A stretch of 64,000 nt of DNA from Microbulbifer sp. GL-2 (lineage in GTDB: Bacteria; Pseudomonadota; Gammaproteobacteria; Pseudomonadales; Cellvibrionaceae), in contig NZ_AP019807.1 of the NCBI RefSeq assembly GCF_007183175.1, forward strand, positions 3,282,001-3,346,000. The letters are read 5' to 3'. This document shows, in pieces, positions 1-8,289 of the stretch; positions within the stretch are counted from its first letter, which is position 1, and every line of letters starts with the position of its first letter. The position numbers and the translations under genes are program-made. The notes under the pieces were generated by a model. The model was given only the letters and a program-made list of their open reading frames with translations, was not told where the DNA came from and made no database searches.

Positions 1-2
1 CC

Positions 3-173
3 TGGTTAGAAGTCCCCGTTGGCACTTCCACTTTGCAGAGGGAAAACTTGCAGAGTCTTGGTGAAACCCTTTCTGGTGTCACTGGAAGCCAAATCGATGC
101 GGGCGATATCGTATGGCTAGAGGATTCTGTAGCACTGCGAGCAGCAACTGCCAACCAGACCGCATCACGCTGA
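3..173 (+). CDS. 3' end of an unrecognised protein (C-terminal 56 residues)
   Basis: An open frame enters from the window edge and stops at TGA 171-173. It reads 56 residues beginning WLEVPVGTSTL and ending in TANQTASR, with the acidic-hydrophobic stretch DAGDIVWLED near its middle. The gene body lies outside the window. I do not recognise the family, and no membrane segment or catalytic motif is visible in this tail. It is followed by a hairpin at 204-232, which suggests its transcript ends there and that the downstream TatD-family gene is separately expressed. Confidence 0.55.
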   Translation, partial: WLEVPVGTSTLQRENLQSLGETLSGVTGSQIDAGDIVWLEDSVALRAATANQTASR

Positions 174-203
174 TTCCCCAGCCATGACTTTTCTTGACCT
201 ATA

Positions 204-232
204 GAAGCCACCGGTTATGTGCTGGTGGCTTC
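204..232 (+). terminator. Hairpin after the first gene, possible terminator
   Basis: GAAGCCACC (204-212) pairs perfectly with GGTGGCTTC (224-232) across an 11-base loop. There is no T-run after the stem, so intrinsic termination is uncertain. The rest of the 174-466 gap shows no gene. Confidence 0.4.
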
Positions 233-466
233 GTCTATGAGCGCTTCCCCAAATCGTAAGTTACTCACTAGATCAGCTACTTTGGCACCGATATCACATG
301 AGTTTTTAGTCATGCGCCAGTTGTCATATTTGGTATGGGACCGGGGGCTGGAAAATCACTGCAAGCAAAGGGTATTCAACCTTTGATATCAGGGCACTTG
401 GCCATGGTTTTTCAGAGTGCGTCTCAGTCTTCATGCTAAGATGCAGGCAAAGCCTGGGAAACAAAA

Positions 467-1255
467 GTGAAAATGATCGACAGCCATTGCCACTTTGATT
501 TCGATGTTTTTCAGCCAGACCGCTTGCAGGTTTGGCGGAGATGTATGGAGTCTGGGATTAGTAATCTTATTATTCCTGGAGTTTGTAAATCACAGTGGCG
601 ACCTCTTGCAGTTTTAGTCGACAGTCATCCAGGGTGGTATGCCGCTGCGGGTATTCATCCATGGTGGGTGGCAAAAGAAACTGGTCCCAGCGGCGGCTTT
701 GCTGACGCTGCACAATTGGGGCTGGCGCTAGCCGAGCATCTTAGCCAGAACCATTGTATAGCCGTAGGAGAGTGTGGCCTTGATGCCGCTGTTGATACCC
801 CTATTGAGATACAAAAGGCTGTTTTTAAAGCGCAGCTGGAAGTAGCTAGTGAGTTAAAGTTGCCGCTGATTTTACATGTACATCGAGCGCATAATGAGCT
901 GATTAAGTTATTGAAGCAATTCCATCTGCCTCGTGGCGGTGTGGTTCACGCATTTAGTGGTAGTGAACAACTGGCCATGGATTATTGGAAAATGGGTTTT
1001 TACCTGGGGGTTGGTGGCACGATTACTTATACGCGTGCGGCAAAAACCCGCCACACCGTGTCACAGGTACCCCTGGAGAGTTTAGTTCTGGAGTCCGATG
1101 CACCGGATATGCCGTTGTCAGGTCGGCAGGGTCAACGTAACAGTCCGGAAAACCTGCCATTAATAGCTGCTGAACTTGCCAAACTGCGGGCTGTTCCCCT
1201 ACAGGAAATTGCTGATAAGACACGAATAAATACTGAGATGTTATTTTCCCTATGA
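467..1255 (+). CDS. yjjV: TatD-family metal-dependent hydrolase (YjjV-like)
   Basis: This is a TIM-barrel metallohydrolase of the TatD family, whose members are cytoplasmic metal-dependent DNases or deoxynucleosidases; the YjjV substrate is not settled. The N-terminal metal site is IDSHCHFDF, followed by GECGLD, the barrel histidines LILHVHRAH and VVHAFSG, and the C-terminal SDAPDMPL signature. The stretch GVGGTITY followed by R and K is characteristic of YjjV rather than TatD itself. Length (262 residues) is normal for the family. The start is either GTG 467, six bases after GGGA, or ATG 473, which gives the familiar M-I-D-S-H start. The stop overlaps the following desulfurase gene by four bases (ATGA type), so the two are probably translationally coupled. 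Confidence 0.85.
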   Translation: MKMIDSHCHFDFDVFQPDRLQVWRRCMESGISNLIIPGVCKSQWRPLAVLVDSHPGWYAAAGIHPWWVAKETGPSGGFADAAQLGLALAEHLSQNHCIAVGECGLDAAVDTPIEIQKAVFKAQLEVASELKLPLILHVHRAHNELIKLLKQFHLPRGGVVHAFSGSEQLAMDYWKMGFYLGVGGTITYTRAAKTRHTVSQVPLESLVLESDAPDMPLSGRQGQRNSPENLPLIAAELAKLRAVPLQEIADKTRINTEMLFSL

Positions 1256-2915
1256 GTTTTTCCGCAGAACACTTTAAACGGCAGTTTCCGCTTTTTGCCC
1301 AGGAGGAAAATGCTGGGCTGGTCTACCTGGACAATGCAGCCACAAGCCAAAAACCAGCATCCGTGATTAATGCTGTACGTGACTACTATATTCACAGCAG
1401 TGCCAATACCCACAGGTCCAGCCATCGCCTCGCTCGTAAATCCACTGAAATGGTGGAACAGGTGCGCAGGAAAGCCGCACAATTTGTTAATGCCGCCAAT
1501 GAAAGAGAAATTGTATTCTGCCGCGGTGCCACTGAAGCCCTGAACCTGCTCGCTCACTGTCTTTGTAGCGATTTGGAGCCGGGTGATGAAATTGTTATTT
1601 CTACTGCTGAGCATCACGCGAATATTGTTCCCTGGCAGATGGCTGCGGAGCGATATCAGCTGAACCTGCGCTATGTCCCACACAAATCAGGAATCCCCCA
1701 ATTTGAACGGCTGGATGAAATACTCAGCGACCGCACCCGGGTTGTCTCTTTGACAGGTGGCTCGAACTCTATTGGTTTGCGCCCAGACTTGGGAGTTATC
1801 CGTGAGTTTTTAAAGTGCAGAGATATCATGTGGGTTGTCGATGGTGCCCAGCTGGCTGCGCATGAAGAAATAGACGTGCAAAAAATTGGTTGTGACTTTT
1901 TTGTGTGTTCAGCGCATAAATTTTATGGTCCCAGTGGAGTTGGTTTTCTTTATGGGCGGGAAGCAATACTGGACTCCATGCCGCCATGGCTTGGTGGTGG
2001 TGAGATGATTTCTGAAGTGGAGCTGCAGACCAGCCAGTATGCAGGCTTGCCACATAAATTTGAGGCGGGTACATCCCCCTGGCTGCGCTCGCAGGTCTGG
2101 GGGCTGCGATAGATTTTCTTGCCGAGCAGGATCGCCGGGCAATGGAGGAGCATGAGCAGAAACTGGTCCACTGGTTACATCGTGCGCTAAGAGCTTCGCC
2201 CAATTTTCGCCTGATTAGCCAGGAGCGCCACAACTTGGGAATTGTGGCCTTTGTGCCTGTTCAAGGTAGTGCAGCTGACCTCATGCACTGGCTGGATGAG
2301 CGGGATATAGCAGTGCGTGTTGGTCATCACTGCGCGCAGCTGCTGGGGCGGACCAGTGGCAATCCGGTGACAGTACGTGCCTCCGTAGCAGCGTACAACA
2401 CCGATAACGACATTCGGGCTTTTTTACAGGCGCTCGAGGATTATTGCGAGTTCCAGCGGTTGGCAACTTCGGCTCATGAATGTGAAAGTGAGAGCTGGAC
2501 TTGCGATGACTTTTCCACATTGTCACTGGAGCGTCTGGCGACTCAGAGTGACTGGCAGGGGCGCTACCGCGAGATATTGCTTTGGAGCAAGTTGGTAAGT
2601 CAAAAACCGGAGATTCGCAGCCCGGAAAACCTTGTGCGCGGATGCGAATCGGAGGCCTGGTTGGTGCATAGGAAAATTGATGGGCGTCACTTCTTCGGGC
2701 TCGATAGTGATAGCCGTGTAGTGAAAGGGCTCGGTGCGCTGCTGTTGTCGCAAATTGATGGGTGCACAACAGAGAAAATACATCAGCTCGATTTGCCCCA
2801 GCTCTTCAGGGAGCTGGGGTTGAGTAAGCATCTTAGTCAATCCCGAAGTAATGGCTTCTATGCCCTGATGCGTCGGGCCCTGCATCAGGTAGAGGGGTCT
2901 AAAGCTGAGTCGTGA
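1252..2915 (+). CDS. csdA-csdE: Cysteine desulfurase-SufE fusion (CsdA-CsdE-like), frameshifted in this sequence
   Basis: The first part (from ATG 1252) is a group II class-V PLP cysteine desulfurase. It has YLDNAATSQKP at the N-terminus, AEHHANIVPW, the cofactor aspartate in VVDGAQ, and the PLP-lysine motif SAHKFYGP. After FEAGTSP the frame breaks at five Cs (2075-2079). One extra C restores PLAALAGLGAAIDFL and the rest of the desulfurase, including the catalytic cysteine in RVGHHCAQ. The same reading continues without a stop into a SufE/CsdE domain with SDWQGRYREIL, the acceptor cysteine in VRGCESEAWL and a C-terminal helix. The desulfurase would pass persulfide sulfur directly to its own acceptor domain. 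The nearby tcdA argues for the CSD (ct6A tRNA) branch rather than Fe-S assembly. The product would be about 554 residues. As written it is two separate frames; a sequencing error is likely. Confidence 0.82.
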
Positions 2916-2919
2916 TACA

Positions 2920-4116
2920 TCAGGTCTCCTGGGGCAGGGCGCCTGTCTTTCTGATGTCATGGGCCTTGAGGGGCTTCAGACCGAACAGCAAGCGCAGTAA
3001 GGGCGTTCGCCTGATCAACAGTTCATGGATGGCTAGACATCCTGCTACGGTGATCGCCAGTACCAGCAGTGGCTCTGCTACTGGTCCCAGGGGCAGGCTG
3101 CTCAGGGAAAAAACGGCTGCGACGGTGATGGTCTGGTGCAGGATGTACCAGGGGTAAACTGCTTCTGTGGCGTAGGGCAACCAAGTAAAAGGTCGATTGA
3201 GGTAGTGATGTCCCCAAGCCAAAACTACCAGCAGCCAGAGCCAGCGATTGGCGTAAATAATTAACAGGTTGATAAATGATTGCCCGGGGAAGGAGCCATC
3301 TTCTAGCCCCCGATCGAAGAGCAAAAACAGGCAGAAAAACAGGGGCGTAGCAACCACCAGGAAAATACGCAGGCGTCTTAGTAGCTGCCAGGGCGCCTGG
3401 CAGCTCACAAGCAAATACCCGATCAAAAAAAATGTAAAGTACTGCGCATGGGTGTACCAGTCCCCGACTACTGCGTAGTTAATGCCGCCAAAGCGCGGGA
3501 AGAGAAAGAGGCCGTACAGTGTGAGTGGCAGTAGTGGCAGGAGTAGTAGGTGCCAGAATTTGATAGCGGAAATCCAGCTTCTCAAAAGTGATTGCCTGCT
3601 TCGCAGAAAGTGAGCAATAGGGACAATGGCCACTGTGTAGCAAAGCAGGTATGGCAGGTACCACAGGTGATTCCAGGTGATGCCTATATGGCTGCCGGCA
3701 AAACTGTCGGCTGGCCAAGGCTGGAACGAGAAGTATTGCCAGAGGAACCCCAGGTAACCCGGCTCTATTACACCATTACTCAGGGCTTCATAATAGGCCT
3801 GCGGCGGCACTATAACCAGCATGCCAAACAGTAAGGGGATTAACAGTTGTCTCAGCCTGTGCAGCAGGTATCTGGTACTTCCCAGTTTGTTAAATAGGAA
3901 GTAAGTTGCGGCGCCAGAGATTAAAAAAAGCAAGGGCATACGCCATTGGTTTACTGCCAGCATCAGCAGTTGAAGGGTATCGCTCTGATGGATGCTCTTT
4001 ACATGCCAGTCCCACTCGGCCACGTAGGCCATTCCCATGTGATACAAAATTAGCAGGCCAAAGGCCAGCACACGCAGTGCGTCGATATCGTGGCGGCGTT
4101 GTGTAATGCTTTGCAT
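2920..4116 (-). CDS. Acyltransferase-3 family integral membrane protein (OpgC-like)
   Basis: This is an inner-membrane acyltransferase of the Acyltransferase_3 superfamily, which transfers acyl groups to sugars, glucans or lipids from the cytoplasmic face. The N-terminal RRHDIDALRVLAFGLLILYH carries the conserved R and H of the family. About ten hydrophobic segments follow, with an HPWYIL-like motif present as YPWYILHQTITV near the C-terminus. The natural start is ATG 4116, preceded by AAGAAGGACGCT; an upstream in-frame extension has no ribosome-binding site. Length is 398 residues, typical for OpgC/MdoC-like proteins, but osmoregulated-glucan succinylation is only a possibility. It ends five bases from the convergent csd fusion and is divergent from the LytTR gene. 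Confidence 0.8.
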   Translation of the reverse strand: MQSITQRRHDIDALRVLAFGLLILYHMGMAYVAEWDWHVKSIHQSDTLQLLMLAVNQWRMPLLFLISGAATYFLFNKLGSTRYLLHRLRQLLIPLLFGMLVIVPPQAYYEALSNGVIEPGYLGFLWQYFSFQPWPADSFAGSHIGITWNHLWYLPYLLCYTVAIVPIAHFLRSRQSLLRSWISAIKFWHLLLLPLLPLTLYGLFLFPRFGGINYAVVGDWYTHAQYFTFFLIGYLLVSCQAPWQLLRRLRIFLVVATPLFFCLFLLFDRGLEDGSFPGQSFINLLIIYANRWLWLLVVLAWGHHYLNRPFTWLPYATEAVYPWYILHQTITVAAVFSLSSLPLGPVAEPLLVLAITVAGCLAIHELLIRRTPLLRLLFGLKPLKAHDIRKTGALPQET

Positions 4117-4195
4117 AGCGTCCTTCTTTGGTAGGTTTGAATTGGATTGCGGATATGCTCCCCTTCTAGATACATCTCCCGCCACCATAAAGGGC

Positions 4196-4234
4196 CCACC
4201 GGCACTCAGTTAGGTGCCAGTGGTGGTTTTTAGG
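4196..4234 (+). terminator. Hairpin with T-run in the leader of the LytTR gene
   Basis: CCCACCGGCAC is followed, after a short loop, by GTGCCAGTGGTGG and five Ts. GGCAC/GTGCC and CCACC/GGTGG pair with a small bulge. It lies between divergent promoters, about 50 bases before ATG 4285, so on the + strand it would act as a leader attenuator rather than an end-of-gene terminator. Confidence 0.4.
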
Positions 4235-4284
4235 GACGAACAGCAGGTTGACTGCCGGTGAAATTTTAAACAGGGTTGAGTTTA

Positions 4285-5141
4285 ATGACGGTACTCATGT
4301 ACCTGGCGCGCAGGCGACAGTTTGAAGTGGGGTTTTGGATTCTGTTTTTTCTTGCGCTGTGGTTGGTTCAGTCTACGGTGGTGTACCTGGAGCACCACAA
4401 AAGGGGTCGGGCTTTCAGCTCTGGGAGTTTCTTGTATGGGAAGGTACCAGCGTGCTGGCTGTGGTGATGCTGTTCCCTTTGATACTGACCTGGGATCGTC
4501 AGTTTCCCTTAAGCAGGGGGAAACTTGGGCGCAATCTTGCCATACACCTACTGCTTACCCTGCCATGGTCGCTATTACATGTTGTTGGGATGGTGGCAAT
4601 GCGTACAACGATCTACTGGTTGGAGGGTGGCTCTTACGACTTTGGTGATTGGCCGGTCGAATTTTTCTATGAGTATCTCAAAGATTTCCGCACTTACGGC
4701 TCCCTCTTAAGCGCAGTTTATCTGTATCGTTTCTTGCTACTCCGCATGCAGGGAGAGGCATGTATGTTGGAACGTCCGGATGAGGGGGAGCCGGTGGAGC
4801 CAATTGAGCGTCCAGAGCGGCTTCTAGTGAAGAAACTGGGTAAAGAGTTTTTGGTTAACGTGAAGGATATCGAGTGGGTCGAAGCTGCTGGCAACTATGT
4901 GAACCTGCATCTGGGAGGCAGGGTCTACCCCTTGCGGGAGACCATGACAAAGTTGCTGGACCGCCTGGACCCAGAATCCTTTGTACGTGTGCACCGCTCC
5001 TATATTGTACGGCTGGATTCAGTTGCGGAGATTGAGCCTCTGGAGAGTGGCGATGCGCGTATTCACCTGGTCAGTGGACAGCAAGTGCCTGTGAGTCGGC
5101 GCCACCGGGATCAGCTCAGAGCCCAATTGGCGCCGGCTTAG
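4285..5141 (+). CDS. Membrane-anchored LytTR-family DNA-binding regulator, frameshifted in this sequence
   Basis: The first frame from ATG 4285 gives a hydrophobic helix (VGFWILFFLALWLVQSTVV) and then YLEHHKRG. The protein continues in the next frame as GFQLWEFLVWEGTSVLAV and two or three more membrane segments. The switch falls on AAAAGGGG (4399-4406) and is repaired by adding one G. The C-terminal half is a LytTR domain: a KEFLVNVKDIEWVEAAGNYV strand-rich start, then SFVRVHRSYIVRLD and PVSRRHRDQL. LytTR domains bind direct-repeat sites as beta-rich modules. The intact product would be about 285 residues with a sensor-like membrane part and no receiver domain. Genes it controls cannot be deduced from the window; the divergent acyltransferase is a candidate target. 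Homopolymer under-call is the likely cause of the break. Confidence 0.78.
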
Positions 5142-5938
5142 CTTTGGGACTGAAGGAGTCGCTCGATGGCTCGGTTTGCGGCGGTGAAACCAAAAGAGCC
5201 TGTCACCATAGTGGCAGCTCCGAAGCCGCCGCTGCAATCCAGTTTTACCCCATCCTGCATGGCGCTTTTCTGTTGGCATACTTCCCCGTCGGGTTTTGGA
5301 TAAACCATTGCTTCGCGGGAGTAGATAGCATCAATACCAAACAGGCGCTTGCGGCTTTTCTGGAAGTTGTGGAAACGGTAGAGGTGCTGCCGTACCTTGG
5401 CCAACATGGGGTCGTTGATGGTGCGCCCGAGATCTGTACATTCAATGGCTTGGGGAGAGCACTTGCCCCCGGCGGAACCGACTGTGATCAGGCGCAATTT
5501 GCGCGCTTTGCAGTAGGCTACTAAGGCTGCCTTGACCCGTGCGTTGTCGATAGCATCGATAACAATATCAATAGGGGCTTTATCAGGGTCGATTAGCTCG
5601 GCCAGGTTGTCAGCAGCGATAAAGTCTTCAATAGTGTTGATTTGTAATTCGGGGTTAATCTGCTTCAGGCGCTCACCCATCACCTCGATCTTCATGGTGC
5701 CAATGGTGGTTGCCAGTGCATGGCTCTGGCGATTGGTATTGGTAATGCATACATCATCCAGGTCGATCAGGGTAAGGGTGCCGACCCCACTGCGGGCCAG
5801 GGCCTCAGCTGTCCAGCTACCCACGCCGCCGATGCCGATCACTACCATGTGTGCGTCACTCAATATTTTCAGAGATTGGCGGCCATAAAGACGGGCGATA
5901 CCGCCGAAGCGTTGCAGGTATTGTTCAGACAGGCTCAT
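5138..5938 (-). CDS. tcdA: tRNA threonylcarbamoyladenosine dehydratase TcdA (CsdL)
   Basis: This is an E1-like ATP-dependent enzyme that cyclises t6A at position 37 of ANN-decoding tRNAs to ct6A. The Rossmann nucleotide site is VVIGIGGVGSWTAEALARSG, followed by LIDLDDVCITNTNRQ and IDAIDNARVKAAL. KCSPQAIECTDLGRTINDP and the C-terminal DCSGGFGAATMVTG match the family. ATG 5938 gives 266 residues, close to the E. coli protein; GGAAG lies upstream. Its start overlaps the end of the DCC-family gene by 14 bases, so the two are probably cotranscribed. In E. coli tcdA sits beside csdA-csdE, and TcdA function involves CsdA/CsdE sulfur transfer. That agrees with the desulfurase-SufE fusion 2 kb upstream here. 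Its end overlaps the LytTR gene by four bases, convergently. Confidence 0.92.
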   Translation of the reverse strand: MSLSEQYLQRFGGIARLYGRQSLKILSDAHMVVIGIGGVGSWTAEALARSGVGTLTLIDLDDVCITNTNRQSHALATTIGTMKIEVMGERLKQINPELQINTIEDFIAADNLAELIDPDKAPIDIVIDAIDNARVKAALVAYCKARKLRLITVGSAGGKCSPQAIECTDLGRTINDPMLAKVRQHLYRFHNFQKSRKRLFGIDAIYSREAMVYPKPDGEVCQQKSAMQDGVKLDCSGGFGAATMVTGSFGFTAANRAIERLLQSQS

Positions 5939-6380
5939 TGGGATTTTCTTCCGATACTTCTTCCAGAAAGCGATGTTCATCTGCGGTATTCGGCAGCAGA
6001 CAGTGATTGCGTCGGCCGAACCAGCGATAGCGATTGCGTGCAACCAGGTCGTACACCAAGTCGCGTATGGGGCGCGGAATGTAGCGTAAAAGGGCCAGGA
6101 AGCGCCAGTAGCCTTTGAGAGAGGCTGTGATTCGCAGTGCGGCATCGCTTTTATGATATTGGCGAAAGGAACTGTTCTCACGCTCCAATAAAATCATGGT
6201 CTCGTAGTTATACAGCGGCATTCCCAATTGCCTGAGGAGGTATTGCCCCGCAGCCGACTGCGCCCGGCACAGGGTGAAATGCTGTTCCCGATCATACTTT
6301 AAGATCAGGCGGCTCCAACCGTTACACAGGTTGCAAAGGCTGTCGAAGAGAACGATTTTGTCAGGGGTAGGAGGTAGCAT
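5925..6380 (-). CDS. DCC-family (DUF393) thiol-disulfide-like protein
   Basis: The N-terminus carries the family signature as DKIVLFDSLCNLCNG, a C-x2-C pair in a thioredoxin-like setting, followed by an RAQSAAGQYLL block and the C-terminal region RNRYRWFGRRNHCLLP. DCC proteins are predicted thiol-disulfide oxidoreductases, but their substrates are unknown. ATG 6380 is the most likely start (about 151 residues); the open frame continues upstream but overlaps the slyD gene end and lacks family similarity. No strong ribosome-binding site precedes it. The 14-base overlap with tcdA implies coupling to the tRNA dehydratase, which may mean it shares redox partners with the CSD system; that link is inference. 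Confidence 0.8.
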   Translation of the reverse strand: MLPPTPDKIVLFDSLCNLCNGWSRLILKYDREQHFTLCRAQSAAGQYLLRQLGMPLYNYETMILLERENSSFRQYHKSDAALRITASLKGYWRFLALLRYIPRPIRDLVYDLVARNRYRWFGRRNHCLLPNTADEHRFLEEVSEENPNEPV

Positions 6381-6435
6381 GGCTAGGGGAAGGGCGGCCC
6401 GGGAGGCAAAACCGTCTCCGGTACCGCCCGGCAGA

Positions 6436-6900
6436 TTAATGCACGTGGCCGTGATCAATCTCTTCTGCGGAGGCTTCGCGCACGGAAACAACTTCGATAT
6501 CGAAGTGCAACTCAACGCCGGCCAGGGGGTGATTGCCGTTGATGGTTACCTCATCGCCGTCGATATCAATGATTTCCACCTCTATTGGATGGCCTTCAGT
6601 GCTTTCGGCGCGAAATGCCATACCTACTTTAAGGTCTTCAACACCACCAAAAGCACTGCGTGGCATAGTTTGGATCAGCTCAGGGTTCTGAGGGCCGTAT
6701 CCGTCTTCCGGGGCGATCACTGCGGTGAACTTGTCACCGGTAGTTTTTTCCAGCATTTCCCGTTCAAGGCCGGGAATGATATTGCCCACCCCCTGCAGGA
6801 ACTTGAGCGGCTCGCCATTGGCGGATGAATCGATGACTGTGCCGTCTGCATCTTTCAGGGTGTAGTGAATCTCCACAACTGTGTGGTTGGCAATCTTCAT
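6436..6900 (-). CDS. slyD: FKBP-type peptidyl-prolyl isomerase SlyD
   Basis: This is a cytoplasmic prolyl isomerase/chaperone. The FKBP half-domain is VVEIHYTLKDADG, followed by FLQGVGNIIPGLE, and the insert-in-flap chaperone domain spans roughly residues 70-130 with IAPEDGYGPQNPEL and AFRAESTEGHP. The distal FKBP strand NHPLAGVELHFDIEVVSV closes the fold. The tail is short (EEIDHGHVH), unlike the long metal-binding His/Cys tail of E. coli SlyD, so any nickel role should be weak. ATG 6900 gives 154 residues; a longer in-frame extension is unlikely. It lies 55 bases upstream of the DCC gene on the same strand and could head the slyD-DCC-tcdA transcription unit. Confidence 0.92.
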   Translation of the reverse strand: MKIANHTVVEIHYTLKDADGTVIDSSANGEPLKFLQGVGNIIPGLEREMLEKTTGDKFTAVIAPEDGYGPQNPELIQTMPRSAFGGVEDLKVGMAFRAESTEGHPIEVEIIDIDGDEVTINGNHPLAGVELHFDIEVVSVREASAEEIDHGHVH

Positions 6901-7034
6901 GAATAATCTCTGATAAAGAAGAGTGAGTGAAGTAGCGCTTACCGCTGCGCTGGAAAACGGAAGGTAAAGGCTGTGAGGCACCAATTGTATTGAGAGGCTG
7001 GGCGCGCCGCAACTTGCGCGGAGCGCCCAAAAAA

Positions 7035-7394
7035 TCAACAGGCGATGGAAAGGTCCTGTTCACAGCCACCGTAGAGGCTGCTGGCAGTCTGGACCAGATT
7101 TGTACTGAGCTGCCAGGGGAACCCCAGTTCTACCAGGCGCTCCTCAAGGTACTCGAGCAAGGCGTCGAACAAAGCCGGATTCAGGCCGCGCGCAAGGAAG
7201 CTTGCTCGACTGCTGCGATCTGGTTCGGGCTGTTCTGAAAGTGCATGGTTGAGAAATTGAGCCTGCCGGCTCTGTTGTTTGCGGTGATCGCAGGTTTCGT
7301 AACTAGATAGGTGGCGGCCTATGGCCTCGTAGAATTCACTGACTGTGCGATTTACAAATTTAGCACCACCGACCTGATCTAACAGGCTGTCCAT
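7035..7394 (-). CDS. Truncated-haemoglobin-like protein lacking the usual haem histidine
   Basis: From ATG 7394, preceded by a strong GGGGGAG site, the protein reads 119 residues starting MDSLLDQVGGAKFVNRTVSEF. This matches the opening of group-I truncated globins (S-L-x-D-x-x-G-G, then a V-x-x-F-Y). The C-terminal half has the expected spacing: ARGLNPALFDALLEYL, then LVELGFP. In canonical trHbN the residue just before the RGI-like turn is the proximal histidine; here the aligned segment is ASFLARGL, with no histidine. I therefore read it as a globin-fold protein that probably does not bind haem conventionally. No partner is evident. An upstream extension to 7547 has no family similarity. Confidence 0.6.
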   Translation of the reverse strand: MDSLLDQVGGAKFVNRTVSEFYEAIGRHLSSYETCDHRKQQSRQAQFLNHALSEQPEPDRSSRASFLARGLNPALFDALLEYLEERLVELGFPWQLSTNLVQTASSLYGGCEQDLSIAC

Positions 7395-7730
7395 ATCTCT
7401 CCCCCCGGTGAGCAGTTGGTACTGAAATAAAAATTTCCGCAGAGCCGAAAAATATTGTGGTGACGAAAATGCACAAAGTGCGTTGGCTCTATTACGGTAC
7501 AACATTAATTGGTGAGCAGCGTAAGACATATACGCCCGTACTGCCAACTTGCTTTAAGGAATTTGTCATTTTGTTCGACAGGTTGTTATTTGCCTTGCTT
7601 CTATGTACGCCAAATAAAAATTTGCAATTTGTGTTAGTGTTTTTTGCCGCATGGGACTGTGTTTTTTTCTCTCAATGTTAGACTGCACGATTGAACCAAA
7701 TACAAAAAAAGCAACTGTATAGGCTAATTT
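7395..7730. other. Intergenic region between divergent genes
   Basis: This is 336 AT-rich bases between the globin-like gene and the HIT gene, which diverge from it. It must contain both promoters, but no -35/-10 pair stands out convincingly. I see no repeat or RNA gene. Confidence 0.5.
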
Positions 7731-8153
7731 ATGGCAAGTATTTTTACTCAAATTATGAATGGGGAATTACCTGGTCACTTTATCTGGCGTGATGATAAAG
7801 CGATTGCGATTATGACAATTTCTCCGATCAAACCTGGACACTGTTTAGTAATTCCGGTAGAGGAGATTAATCACTGGGATGAGTTGCCAGCTGATCTCGC
7901 GGCGCACTTAATGTTGGTTGCACAAAAAATCGCCAAAGGTCTGAAGGCGACTTATTCGCCAAAACGTGTAGGCGTAATGATCGCAGGCTTGGAAGTGCCC
8001 CACACCCACTTACATTTGATTCCTGTCGATGAATTAACGGACTTTGATTTTTCCTTGCAGAAACCTGCCACGTCTGATCAGTTGGCAGTTGAAGCTGAGA
8101 AAATCCGTGCAGCGCTGAAGGAGCTGGGTTGCAGCGCAGCCGATTGTGCTTGA
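7731..8153 (+). CDS. HIT-family nucleotide hydrolase/transferase
   Basis: This is a histidine-triad protein of the Hint/Ap4A-hydrolase superfamily. It opens with MASIFTQIMNGELPG (the S-I-F-x-x-I-x-x-G-E-x-P pattern), has PIKPGHCLVIPVEEINHWDEL, and ends its core with the triad VPHTHLHLIPVDEL (H-x-H-x-H), whose central histidine attacks the alpha-phosphate of nucleotide conjugates. The usual middle-domain asparagine motif is replaced by VGVMIAGLE. Length is 140 residues, normal. The ribosome-binding site is weak. It is probably monocistronic, since the next gene starts 136 bases later behind its own leader. The natural substrate cannot be told. Confidence 0.88.
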   Translation: MASIFTQIMNGELPGHFIWRDDKAIAIMTISPIKPGHCLVIPVEEINHWDELPADLAAHLMLVAQKIAKGLKATYSPKRVGVMIAGLEVPHTHLHLIPVDELTDFDFSLQKPATSDQLAVEAEKIRAALKELGCSAADCA

Positions 8154-8289
8154 TGTGAAGTTGCTAAAAAAACCTGTGACTCTTTGGTCTGCTTTCGGTC
8201 TCTTGAAAATTTTCAGCAGGCGGTGCATCCAAGCGGGCTTCTCAGGTAGTCTAAGAGAACGTAACAGTGATAATTACGAGAAACCTGTG

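Noticed and set aside
2060..2110. Programmed frameshift making separate desulfurase and fused products
   Set aside because: The run is only five Cs with no stimulatory hairpin or slippery heptamer, and three other genes show the same type of break; sequence error is simpler.
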